Shown here: positions 45,800-56,244 of the stretch, piece after piece
Layout: each line of letters begins with the position of its first letter
Numbering within the stretch: the stretch's first letter is position 1
Source of the DNA: Ascaphus truei
Taxonomy: Eukaryota > Chordata > Amphibia > Anura > Ascaphidae
NCBI GenBank assembly: GCA_036426205.1
Contig: CM071574.1
Location: 12,468,892 to 12,532,891, forward strand
Reading direction: 5' to 3'
DNA: 64,000 bases
Made by a program: the position numbers and the translations under genes
Notes under the pieces: generated by a model
What the model was told of the DNA's origin: nothing
Database searches by the model: none
The model's input: only the letters and a program-made list of their open reading frames with translations

Positions 45800-47040
45800 G
45801 GCCTATAGTCTCATTTTAGCGTAACATCTCAACAAGGCAACATCCGTTTGGATTTACCATGGGTTGGATTGAAAGAAGAAGATAGAAGATAGAACAAAAG
45901 AATTACAGAAGAAGAAAGCAGATGAAAGGAATTTTTTTTACCTGATGCTGATCGTCAGGTGGATGGAGTTGGATTGCAGGTGATGACATTGCGGGTCGAG
46001 AGCTTGCAGATACGCCGGAATTCGGAGGGTGAAGACTTCTAAAGGTAAGATAAATATTGAATATATGTACAGTAATTGTCTTTTCAGGGTTTTTGATTGT
46101 ATTTATTTTTTTTCATGTTTTTGCTTGCACATTGACTGATAATGTATTAATCTGTGCCTACAGATAAATACAGTGACAGGCAATGCATTTTTCGGCAAAT
46201 GCTTGTTTTCAATTGATTGTTATTTTTTTCTGTTTATTGTTTGGATGAAATTGTTTGGAATTTGGAAGGCTTGTTTTTAGTACATTTTATGATTAGTTCG
46301 CATTTTAAATTAATTAATTGTTTTGTTGGCTAGTGGTTTAACTTAATGAATTGTTTTGTTGACTAGTGCTGTTATTTAATTGATTGGTTGGCTAGTGGTT
46401 TTATTTCTTGAATAGTTTGTTTGGATAGGTGTTTATTTAATTTTATTGTTATGTTTTGGAATAAAATTATTTAAATTATTTTGCTGTTTTGGTGATACAT
46501 ACAGATGATATGTACTATTAGACTTTTTAGGTCTTTTATTGTTTGTGTGTTTAGGTGCTTGTGTATTTATTTTATTTTTGTGTTTTTTTGGCCTTCATGA
46601 TTTGTATTAGGTAGAGCATTGACTGCTATAGTGGCTTATTATGCCCATATTATATTGCATGATGTACCTATGTGCCAATCAATGGGTAGAGGGTGGGAAT
46701 AGTGGGCCCGGGTGGGTGGTTAGGCCTCCCGGGTGGGTAGTGGGGGAGGGTGGGTTAACCCCTTAATTACTATAGCGGTTATTAATCACTAAGGTAATTT
46801 AAAGGGTTAGGGGCCATTAGATTGTATTTTTTCATGTACTCTTGCTGGCAATGGAGGACATGGACCTGGAGTATGCTGATGAGGGCGCCCTTCATGATGG
46901 CAGGGTAAGTAGAAAGTTTTATTTACTATATTTATGCTGGCTTGTTAATGTTTTATTTTATAATGGGCAATTGAGCTATTATCCATATATGGATAATAGT
47001 TATTTGCCCATTTATGTACTGTATGGGTTGTGTTTATTTT

Positions 47041-47266
47041 TGTTTCTTGGGGGTAGAGGGATTGGGTGAAGGGGGTAGTAGCCCTAAGGGTGGGTTTTTA
47101 GGCCTGCATGGAAGGTTGCAGGAGGAGTTAACCCCGTCATTACCATAGTGTCTCCCACTGCTATGGTAGTGAAGTGGTTAACTCCTCCCACAACCTTCCA
47201 GGCAGGCCTAACCACCCACCCTGGGACTACTACTCCCTTCATCCACCCCCTCTGCCCCAAGAAACA
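47041..47266. repeat. Palindrome inside copy B
   Basis: The arms 47041-47136 and 47171-47266 run from TGTTTCTTGGGGGTAGAGGG inward to GGAGGAGTTAACC and back. The loop holds a second small inverted pair (TTACCATAG / CTATGGTAG). Only one arm's worth of sequence is expected from copy A, so this looks like an inverted duplication of the repeat itself. Confidence 0.8.
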
Positions 47267-47433
47267 GGCTATTGATGTTGTACCTCTTCATTGCCTTAGC
47301 AGCTGGGCGCTAAGGTAATGAAGTTGTTTTAATATACATTTTAATACTAGTGTAGATGAGCAGGGGGTCTCTGGAGCAGAACCGCATTGATTTGAGGTCC
47401 GACGACTCCCTGCTTCCCGAGATACAGGTCCCG

Positions 47434-47526
47434 GTTATGGGGTGCCAGTATCTCCTATACATTTAAATCCCAAGGTCACCTGACGCGAGACATTTAAATG
47501 CATAGGAGATACCGGCACCCCATAAC
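47434..47526. repeat. 93-bp palindrome, second occurrence
   Basis: The same GTTATGGGGTGCC foldback module as at 4286-4378, with a TTTAAATGCATAGGAGATAC right arm. Confidence 0.75.
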
Positions 47527-47639
47527 ATGGCCTGTATCCTGGGAAGAAAGGGGTTCCCAGAACTAAAATCAATGCGGTTCTGCTCTGGACACCCCCTGTT
47601 CACGTACACTAGTATTATATTTTTTTACTAAAACACTGC

Positions 47640-47880
47640 GATTGCAGGCGAGATATGCGCAGGGAGAGGCGGCTCTCTCTTTGCAGCTCTCCATGCAGCT
47701 GGAACAAATGACGTGAGGACTCTGCAACTTCACTTACCTTGTCCAGTTGGCATGGCAACATGATGTCATGTTACCCCGCTGTGTCATTTGACGCTGGAGA
47801 GAAGGTTGGGGGAGGGGGAGCAAGAGCAAAGAGGGTATCAGGCAGGAGGACGCAGCAGGGAAAGATTGCGCATTCCTGAT
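47640..47880 (-). mobile_element. hAT-type element, diverged reverse copy
   Basis: In reverse it reads GGAATGCGCAATCTTTCCC, then GCGTCAAATGACACAGCGGG and CTTACCTTGTCCAGTTGGCA on the + strand, which correspond to the element at 22715-23068. The CAGGGGTGCGCAAAC end has decayed and the other end is not defined. Confidence 0.55.
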
Positions 47881-47885
47881 GTAAG

Positions 47886-48249
47886 TGTAACGGGTATTCC
47901 CTATGAATACCACCGCTACTACCTGCTGTGCAACCTGTTTGGCTCTCAGGAGCCTAAGCCTCCGCTTGGGGAACCTGGGGTACATACATATCATACATCT
48001 CAGGATGCAACGCCTCCACCTGGGAGGGATCCCAACGGAGTGGGAGGAGGCCCTCACAGGAAACAACCACACAACGCGAACGAATATAAAACAGGACTGG
48101 CTTTACTGCTTGGGAACATATATATATCACGCAATAACATCACAACATCATAACTTCATAACAGAACAACATCATCATGCGCCACAGCGGACGCTAACCG
48201 CACTAGGCGTCACGGCGGACGCTACCACCTCTAGGCGTCACGGCGGACG
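47886..48249 (+). mobile_element. LTR-like segment, truncated first copy
   Basis: 364 bp starting TGTAACGGGTATTCC and essentially identical to the first 363 bp of the segment at 48391. It breaks off inside the minisatellite zone and is followed by 141 bp of other sequence (GGCCAGATTCAGTCTTATAC...) before the second copy begins. Confidence 0.75.
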
Positions 48250-48390
48250 AGGCCAGATTCAGTCTTATACAGAGGGTTTCAACATCAGGAACATACCTGT
48301 GAAGAGAATGCAATTAGATCCATGTCATATCAGCTGAGGTTATTGGTTATTGGTCTTGCATGAAGAAAGTGAGTATATTAACTATATAAA

Positions 48391-49761
48391 TGTAACGGGT
48401 ATTCCCTATGAATACCACCGCTACTACCTGCTGTGCAACCTGTTTGGCTCTCAGGAGCCTAAGCCTCCGCTTGGGGAACCTGGGGTACATACATATCATA
48501 CATCTCAGGATGCAACGCCTCCACCTGGGAGGGATCCCAACGGAGTGGGAGGAGGCCCTCACAGGAAACAACCACACAACGCGAACGAATATAAAACAGG
48601 ACTGGCTTTACTGCTTGGGAACATATATATATCACGCAATAACATCACAACATCATAACTTCATAACAGAACAACATCATCATGCGCCACAGCGGACGTA
48701 ACCGCACTAGGCGTCACGGCGGACGCTACCACCTCTAGGCGTCACGGCGGACGCTAACACCTCTAGGCGTCACGGCGGACGCTATCACCTCTAGGCGTCA
48801 CGGCGGACGCTATCACCTCTAGGCGTCACGGCGGACGCTACCACCCACAATGTGACCCCACCCTGTGTCCAGTAACCCCCACCCAAATGTCTCGTACTCC
48901 CAGAGTCAAATACCACTGTGCATGTGTATGTGTGACTGCGCAGCCACTATGTTTGGTGATAGGCCTGGTTGGTGCACGTGAGTTGCAGGTTACCTGCCCG
49001 GGCTCCAGCCACGGGTACCGCGATATCAATCCGCACGATCCGACGTTGTCCTCCACCCCGCGTGGGTTGAAAGTCCAGCGCGAACAATGTCTCTCCTAGT
49101 CGTAGGGTCTTTGGTGGTGTTCTGAGCCCAGAACCCACCTCGCAGGGCCGCACGGCTTCCGCTCTGTGTCCCTGACTACTTGACCAAATAATGGGGCAGT
49201 GTCCCTATCTAGGGCCTGTCCCTAAGCTCCACAAGCTATTAGGTGACTCAGGACCTAACTGGGACCTTGGGGGCTGCTGGCCTATGCAGAGGGTCACTGA
49301 CCCCTGCATCCACCTCTTACCCCTAGCTGGTCCGGATCCTGAGTGCCTGCGTAGCTGCAAAACCCCGCGAAATGTATCTAATGGGAGCAGGGGAATCCGG
49401 CCTTCTGATTGGCTCCCTGGCGTCAGGTGTCTCTGCCCCTAAGCACCCTGGGGGCTGGCAGTCTATTCTCGCGCATGCGCGAGCTATCTGAGCCTCCCGC
49501 GCTGTGCATTGCCATTGCGCATGCGCAACAGCCCTGTGTATGGCGGCGCCCTGCTTCCCGAGCCGCCGGGCCGGTAGTAACGCGATCGCGGCCTTAGCGA
49601 CGGCCCGATCGCGTCCCCGGCAACCGGCCCGCTCGCGTCCCTAGCTACCAGGGATTCCGATGCCGCTCGCGTCCCTAGCAACGCGCGGCTCGCGGGACAA
49701 CAGAAGGGGGGTGAGTGCGCGAGGGGGGGCCTGGCTACACGCAAGGGGGGACCTGGCTACA
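48391..49761 (+). mobile_element. LTR-like segment, full-length candidate
   Basis: It begins TGTAACGGG and can be followed to GGACCTGGCTACA, about 1.37 kb, so the ends would be TGTA and TACA. AACGAATATAAAACAGGA (about 48583-48600) gives a possible TATA box. The 28-bp minisatellite and a CpG-rich 3' half (49440-49740) follow. A matching target duplication is not visible, and no gag or pol lies between the two copies, so the LTR call rests on the direct repeat, the ends and the TATA box. Confidence 0.5.
48707..48846 (+). repeat. 28-bp minisatellite, five units
   Basis: Five exact-length units of CTAGGCGTCACGGCGGACGC plus TANCACCT, differing only at one position (A, C or T). The shorter copy at 48203-48249 has fewer than two units, so the array expanded or contracted after duplication. 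It is not CRISPR: there are no spacers. Confidence 0.9.
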
Positions 49762-49767
49762 TCAGGT

Positions 49768-49890
49768 ATAATAATAACTATATTTCATATAGTGCTTTTC
49801 TCCGAATGGGGCTCGAAGCGCTTCACAATTACAGTATAGTGCGCAATACGCAGAACATAAGGATTTTTAGAGACACAGGCCCTGCCAGAT
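49768..49890 (-). mobile_element. SINE 3' end (reverse)
   Basis: ATAATAATAACTATATTTCA, TAGTGCTTTTCTCC, AAGCGCTTCACAATTACAGT and AGGCCCTGCC are the reverse complement of the SINE 3' half. It begins next to the LTR-like end. Confidence 0.7.
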
Positions 49891-50124
49891 GCATACATTA
49901 TGTCACTATCAACAGTTAACTTTGGTCCTAGGTACCAGCCTTTAAGACTGCAAATAGTCCAGAACTTAAAACAAAATCACCATAACTTAATGATTTTAGG
50001 GATAAGGGGGATTTTCTGTGAAAAATTGCTTTTTATATTCAATTTGTTTAATTATGTGTTCTAATTATCTCTGATCACATTTCAAACATGTAGGCAAGAA
50101 TGTTGCAGAATGCTCCAAAGTACG
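49891..50124. other. Unique intron
   Basis: Nothing recognised. Confidence 0.5.
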
Positions 50125-50203
50125 GTCACGGCCCGCATCAGCCCGCAATTTTAAAAATCGCGGGGAAAAGGCCGCAGGAGGCTAAAGGCGGCCGCCACTG
50201 TAT
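50125..50203 (-). mobile_element. GC-rich MITE with NotI site, truncated reverse copy
   Basis: GGCCGCAGGAGGCTAAAGGC and GCGGCCGC (50188-50195) ending CCACTGTA match the left end of the copy at 52045. Only about 80 bp remain. Confidence 0.75.
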
Positions 50204-51518
50204 TTGTGTGCAACTAAGTTCTGTAAGAATTCTGATAAGGGAATTGTCATATATCATTTCACTTTTAAACTAAGGTTAACTTATAGTCATAGAAGTGTTA
50301 GTACAATGTACTTTGAAAAGAATTCAATTTTACAAAAAAAACTACAAGTTTCATTCCAAGCCTAAAAGTCAGCCTGAGATTTATAACCAAGCTCAAACAC
50401 GTAAGAGGCAATTGGTCCTCTTCTGAGAAGGGTCTCTGCTCTTAAAACTTTATCTCTCAACTATACTTCTTAGCAGCTGTTATATTTTTTTGCTGTCGTT
50501 TGTTTGACAGGATCCAGTTATAGGTTCCGATGTCTGTTTAAAGAAACAAAGAGGTTGTTGCCTTTAAAATCCCCTCACTGCTTGTGTGATCAGCTTTTTC
50601 CCAGGCTTTTCTACATAGTTTGCCAAGCAAAGGGACTGACCTTTTGTAGCAGACACTTTTTCATTTCTAAATGCTCACTTTGATTTTTGTTCCATTTTAT
50701 GCTCATTCCAAACTGTTTACAGCCCACTAAAATGACTGTGAATTATATGTTTGTGTAATGGATTCCTTTTGTGGTTACATTGGAATGTTTACTTTGAACA
50801 ATTAGTTATCTTTGGTTAGATTGCAGTGAGCTGAAAAAAACAAATGACTAAAATTATTACCTTAACTACTTTGTTATGATGTTGTGTTTGAACCATGCTA
50901 TTTGCACACAGTTGTGGCAGCACTACAGTACTTACAGAAGTGCATTTACCTGTAAGTCTAGGCGTTGGTCTCTTTGCTGTGTACTGTATGTGGGCCCTAG
51001 TTTTAGGTGATACAATAAGGCATAGTTATTGTGTTAAACACATGCACACGTCTGTCTTGAAATTGGACTACGGTATGCAATGTGAACATGCAAAATAATA
51101 AAGCTCATTCACATCTAGCAATCTGGGAGTAATTCAGGCAGAATGCTTCCAAATACAATAAGTATTATGCCAAATCCATGGTACCTTAACATTTACTAGC
51201 CTTTCTAAGATGCTATGTCTGCATTCAGCCTTTACTGGATGACCCAGTGAAAGCTTAGCGCATGAAAGATTAAACAGTCTGCCATAGGTGTCATATTTGT
51301 TTATGGTTCTGTTTTCTATTTCTAATTTACTGTCATCTCATACTGTACAATCTATTATGATTACTGAATGTCTGCTCATACCCTGGCTCAAGGGGGATAT
51401 TCTTTCCTTACAGTTAATATTAAGATATATCCCAATTCCTGGTCCTGAAGGGGTAATAACTAAAAGGTAGGTCTGGTTATTTATAAAGGACATCATATGA
51501 ATACAATACAGGTTGAAT
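50204..51518. other. Unique intron
   Basis: About 1.3 kb without a recognised gene or element. Confidence 0.5.
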
Positions 51519-51770
51519 GAGTAGCTTAGTGAGTAAAGGGCCTGACTATGAAATCAATGACACTGAGTTTGAAGCACGGAAGAATGGTTGAAATGCTTCT
51601 TTTGACCTTGGGCAAGTCCCTTTATCTCCCTGTGCCTCAGACACCCACAATAGATTATACGCGTGATGGGACAGGGACTCATTGTGCCTGCAAAATTCTA
51701 TGTGCAGTGCAGTATACACAGTCTGCACTATATAGAAAAAAATAATGTATATTCTATTATTATTACAGAC
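51519..51770 (+). mobile_element. tRNA-derived SINE, nearly full length
   Basis: It shows a Pol III A-box-like TAGCTTAGTGAGTAAAGG (51523-51540) and a B-box-like GAGTTTGAAGC (about 51565). It then has TTGGGCAAGTCCCTTTATCT, a CCCTGTGCCTCAGACACCCA core, GGGACAGGGACTCATTGTG and an ATTATTATTAC tail. The tRNA-like head is better kept than in the other copies. It is not a tRNA gene. Confidence 0.8.
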
Positions 51771-52044
51771 ATAAAGCAATCTGCAACAGAAACATTTACA
51801 ATGGATACACACAATAGAATAATAAAACAAAACAGCGCAAGTGACTTCACACAAGTTTCACAGTGAAGCTGTTCTAAAATTCTTGTGATCTGCAGCTCCA
51901 CCCAAGAAGACATCCCTACTGTCTCCACAAATTTATCCAAACAAATTCAGGGTGCAAAGTCTCACAAGAAAATGTCTATGTGTTATATAGCCCCCCAAAA
52001 CATATGTATACATATATAGTGCCTACAAAATGTATCTAGTGATA
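51771..52044. other. Unique intron
   Basis: Nothing recognised. Confidence 0.5.
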
Positions 52045-52274
52045 TACAGTGGCGGCCGCCTTTAACCTCCTGCGGCCGTTTCCCCGCGATTTTCGAAATC
52101 GCGGGCAGATGCGGCATGTTTTCCGCCGGTTTGGGCGCCGCGGGCGCTTTCAATGTTAAGCGCCATTAGCGCTGTCTGGTGGATGCGGCTGACGCACGGC
52201 AAACTCCGTGAGAAACGGAAAGCATCCCCAAATTTTTTCGAGGATGTAAGAGGTTAAAAGGGGCCGCGGCTGTA
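52045..52274 (+). mobile_element. GC-rich MITE with NotI site, copy 2
   Basis: 230 bp from TACAGTGGCGGCCGCC to GGCCGCGGCTGTA, flanked by GATA on both sides, a possible 4-bp duplication. NotI GCGGCCGC lies at 52052-52059. The interior shares TTCAATGTTAAGCGCCATTA with copy 1. Confidence 0.82.
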
Positions 52275-52569
52275 GATAAAACATATATGCCAAGATCAAT
52301 TAACTACAATAAAGTGCTTATGCCGCCAACAGTAATCCTTTAATAAGATTTTACACACATATGTAGCAGTAGATATCGCTCTCATTAACACAGTGTATTG
52401 CATGAATGCTGGCTTATTATTCAATAATAGCGCTATTGAAAACAATGATTAAAAAGATAACACGCGTTATGTTGCATTAAGGGTGTAATAATGTATTCTG
52501 GCATTGAACAATTTCCATTTAAACCATTAACAATAAACCATTTATTAATCCGTAACTAGTCATATTAAT

Positions 52570-52775
52570 GGAGCAGTTCCTCACTCAAGGGAAACAAAAT
52601 GGCTATGATTTGGCTGCGAAATCTTGGGCCAATAAGGAGCTGCAACATCATTGGTTGCGGCTTCCTATTGGCCATTTAAATCCCAAAAAACAGGAAATAA
52701 CGGTAAGTAGAATTGGGGGCCCCCCGAAGCTGAAACAAGTGCTCTTCAGCTCTGGAGAATTTTTTTGCAGTAGCA
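52570..52775 (+). repeat. CCAAT-palindrome repeat, copy 3
   Basis: GGGCCAATAAGGAGC and CGGCTTCCTATTGGCC form the palindrome arms, as at 18732-18782. CAGCTCTGGAG follows. It is diverged. Confidence 0.55.
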
Positions 52776-53953
52776 TAGATAACTTCTGAAGTTATTTGCA
52801 TATGGCTCTTTATACTACATTTCTTAGATAACTTAAAGTCATATTTTAAAGGACTTTCAACTTATATAAATATCAGTAAAAGTAGATGTAAGTGAATTAA
52901 TTAGATGACAATTAGCTCTAAAAATTAATTAGTGCAAAGGTTGCAATGTGTAAAATGCAATCTGTTCATGAGAAGGCATTTAGAAAGTACATGTATTGCT
53001 TTGTTTATTTTTAATGAGTATAGTACTCAGATGTGAATATAGAGATTATTTTAACAAGAATTTATTTGGCCCAGAGCCACAGAAGGGTGCTAAGCTTTAG
53101 CACGCTTCAGCTCCCATTGAGATGAATAGAAGTTAAGGTGCAGTAAAACGTAGCCCCCTTCTATGGATCTGGGCATTTGTGAAGATTGTTTGACTAACAA
53201 ATATAACCTATATAATCATTAATATCGACCTATATTCTCAATTATAGTATTTCCTATAGAAATAAAATGCACTGTGTCAGATTATTTGTGGTATTGCCCA
53301 GTCTGTATTATTGCACTTTAATAAATAACCTCCTACAGGACTATTTTCAAATTGTACTCTATATTGCAAAATGGATTTTCACATCATGCAGCAATATTGT
53401 GCCAACAATTATTTGTTATTAAAAAAAAAATCTACGTAAAAAATTATTTCTTTAATCTATTTCTATTTTATTGTACGATATTGTACTTTTTTGTTAAGGC
53501 ATTTATAAGGAGTTTGGATGTTGATCATGACATGTATAACTTAAAATGACAAGTTGCGGACCGTTGCACAAAATTATTTGGGAATCCTATTGAGTATTGC
53601 AGTTAACTGCTGATGTATCCTGATGTAAGGGGAAATCAAAAACTATGCTCCTATTTTTATAGCATTTTGAGTTCTGCAGATAATATTCAAATATTTGTCT
53701 TAAAATGTGTGCAAAGTATCATAAAATATATCGGATCCTGATTTGTATATTCTTTCAATTGTTGTGGGTGAGCCTTTTATACTCTGGACAAGGCAAAAGC
53801 TAAATAGCACAATAGTGCAGGAAAAAGTCGTTAATATTCTTATATTTAAATTAATAAAAACATATCACTTTGATGTACAAAATGATATAATTTCCAAAAA
53901 TGTATAAAGGTGCCTTGTTTTTTCTTTTCCATTGTGACCCAATGACAGACTAA
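52776..53953. other. Unique intron
   Basis: AT-rich, nothing recognised. Confidence 0.5.
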
Positions 53954-54183
53954 GGGGGTTATGCACAAAGCAGTGATAAGTGTTTTTAAGTGAGATAAAT
54001 GCCTTTATTTCTCAATATTGCGTGCAGCGCGATTCACAAAGCAGTGATAACACTGCAGAATCGCGCTTAAAAGGCTTTTCATCATCAAAACACAGTCATT
54101 GCTTAAAAAATTGCGCCATAAATTGTGCCAAAAAGCACTTATCTCACTTAAAAACACATATCACTGCTTTGTGCATAACCCCC
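53954..54183. mobile_element. Palindromic MITE, GGGGGTTATGCACAAAGC ends
   Basis: 230 bp. The left end GGGGGTTATGCACAAAGCAG and the arm through GTGATAAGTG...TTAAGTGAGATAA are matched in reverse by the right end, with about 45-bp arms. The flanks are TAA and TTT. The ends recall the GGGGTCTATGCACTAAGC ends of the element at 3678-7622, so the two may share a transposase. Confidence 0.85.
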
Positions 54184-54951
54184 TTTGTGTATTTGTATTT
54201 ACATACAGGAGATGAAAATGGCATTAGTATAATATTTACGTTAAAAACATATCATGGGGCATATAAATCATATAATCTGCAAGCAATGATAACTGTACAG
54301 TATATTGTTCTCTCCCATTACGGAGCAATCTTTAATAATGTGATCCTGGCACAGACTACGCAAATGCAATTTAATACAGTGTATGAAAAATGTGGCGTTA
54401 GTGATGTTTTGTTTGTGAATAGATTCCCATCAGTTCATTATGAGGCTTGCACTGTATGTCCCTCCCAGGGGGTTTGGTTTTTATTAGCAAAGGGCATTGA
54501 ACATGAATAAAAAAACAACAAGAAAGTTAGCAATTGACTCCACAGGAGTAAATTATTTATACAGACATGAACAGTGAAACCTAAATATATAAATGAATAG
54601 ATGGGCAAACTTAAATGCAACAAAACCTAAGTTAAAGGAAGGCATCTGCAAATATCAAATTAAACATTTACAGTATGTTGCCTTTTTTTGTAAAACAAAC
54701 AAAAAAAAGGGTGGGGGGAATAAAATAATGTTGGTATATAATAATTATACAGGAAAATATGTGACACGTGCAGTTCATTGTACTTTATTTTGCTCTGCCA
54801 CTGCCTGGAATACATTACACAAAAATTATCCATGTTCTTGTTGACACTATTTTACCATATATTTTACTCTCTATCTTGCAGTCTTCCATATTTGGGAGAT
54901 TCATGGGTTCCCTTTCAGATCCGAGCGTTTTGGAGAAAGAGATAACCGACT
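54184..54951. other. Unique intron
   Basis: A 176-codon frame (53980-54510) starts in the MITE and runs into this stretch, without similarity or splice context. Confidence 0.5.
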
Positions 54952-55270
54952 GGGCATTAACTCTTCAGGCACCAGTGGGAGGTGTGGTCACTGTTTGGGC
55001 ATTAGCTCTTCAGGCATCATTGGGAGGTGTGGGTCACTGTTTTGGCACTAGCTCTTCAGTTTGTAGTGGGAGGTGTGGTCACAGTTTGGGCATTTGCTCT
55101 TCAGGCACCAGTGGGAAGTGTGGATCACTGTTTGTGCACTAGCTCTTCAGGCATCAGTGGGAGGTGTGGGTCACTGTTTTGGCACTAGCTCCTCAGTTTC
55201 TAGTGGGAGGCGTGGTCACTGTTTGGGCATTAGCTCTTCAGGTACCAGTGGGAGGCGTGGATCACTGTTT
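54952..55270 (+). repeat. 45-bp minisatellite with three-unit super-repeat
   Basis: Seven units of 44-47 bases, each with CTCTTCAG (once CTCCTCAG) and GGGAGGTGTGG-like cores. Units follow the order A-B-C-A-B-C-A: A has CACCAG or TACCAG, B has CATCATT or CATCAGT, and C has TTTGTAG or TTTCTAG. The higher period is thus about 136 bp. It is translated in frames of 124 and 79 codons, which are artefacts. Confidence 0.85.
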
Positions 55271-55322
55271 TATGACTTTATTATAGGACACCTATATATT
55301 ATGCAGTTCTAAGGCTCTATGG

Positions 55323-55493
55323 CAGGGGTGGCCAACTCCAGTCCTCAAGGGCCACCAACAGGTCCGGTTTTCAGGATATTCCTGCTTCTGCACAGTTGGC
55401 TCAATCGTCACTTGAGTCACCTGTGCTGAAATAGAGATATTGTTAAAACCGGACCAGTTGGTGGCCCTTGAGGACTGGAGTTGCCCACCCCTG
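55323..55493. mobile_element. hAT-type foldback MITE
   Basis: Begins CAGGGGTGGCCAACTCC and ends GGAGTTGCCCACCCCTG. The arms are close to the family consensus. The flanks CTCTATGG and GACCATGG match at 5 of 8 positions. Confidence 0.85.
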
Positions 55494-56244
55494 GACCATG
55501 GGAGAATATCTATCTAGTTTGGGATCATGTTTTACATGCAACCCTTACATTTAAAACAAAAGATTTTATGAGGTTTTACACTGTGACCTAAAAGGAAATT
55601 AGTAACCCAACTTACCCATTTTTCCTATAAGGAAAAACACTTTTTTTTCCAGTTGGCATCACAACACAAATTGACATAATGACAAGTAGATATGTCTCCG
55701 GCTCTTTACCATTGCATACTCCACCATCTGTATCAACAGCCTCACCACTGCTATCACCTACTTTATCCTCCTGGTTACCAATCTGTTTCTTGTTTTCATG
55801 CATGACCAAATTATGCAACTCTGCATCTCTGCCCTTGTATTTATGTGTTCATAGAGTTTCACTGTGATAGACAATGTCAAAAGTTCATTAAGATGTAGTG
55901 GTAATATAGATTTCAATGGGAGATGATCAACATCTAAGATATTGCCACCATGAGTGCTGAATTTCTCAAATAGAGACTTGCCTTTCTCTTTTATGTAATT
56001 AATCTTCAACTGATAAAGAAACATCAGTCTCAACATATGGGATAAGGTGTTCTGAAAAGTAAAGGTATGTATATATTTATTAATGTGCAAGAAAGGAAAA
56101 AGTAGCGCTAATCACCTAATAATCTATACAGTGTACATATAAAAACAATAATTACATATAAATAAGTGTAATCAGAGGAAGATATAAAGTCCAAATGGTA
56201 TACACAAGTCCAGCTGCCGAGTCCATGAGGGGGGTTCCAAGTCC
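55494..56244. other. Unique intron
   Basis: Nothing recognised apart from an AGTAGCGCTAATCACC edge near 56101 that resembles other dispersed-repeat edges. Confidence 0.4.

Larger units (their letters stand above)
45605..47433 (+). repeat. CRE/TATA repeat family, copy B
   Basis: It carries the CTGTACCATCTGACC block, CRE (45778-45785), TATATAA (45793-45799), a leader ending TCTAAAG|GTAAGA (GT at 46045-46046) and a long AT-rich intron-like tract with GGCTAGTG repeats. An exon-like block at about 46851-46910 follows: an ATG, then EDMDLEYADEGALHDGR, then GGCAGG|GTAAGT, the best preserved version of the three. It then differs from A: where A has the Pro-rich block, B has a palindrome at 47041-47266. 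It closes with the TCATTGCCTTAGC segment (47284) also present at the end of copy A. Confidence 0.78.

Noticed and set aside
48707..48846. Possible CRISPR array
   Set aside because: Units are directly adjacent 28-bp repeats without spacers, in a vertebrate setting; a minisatellite.
51519..51600. Possible tRNA gene
   Set aside because: The A- and B-box-like words belong to a SINE head; no cloverleaf or anticodon stem, and the SINE body follows.
53980..54510. 176-codon forward frame
   Set aside because: It begins in a palindromic MITE and continues into unique intron; no family resemblance or splice context.
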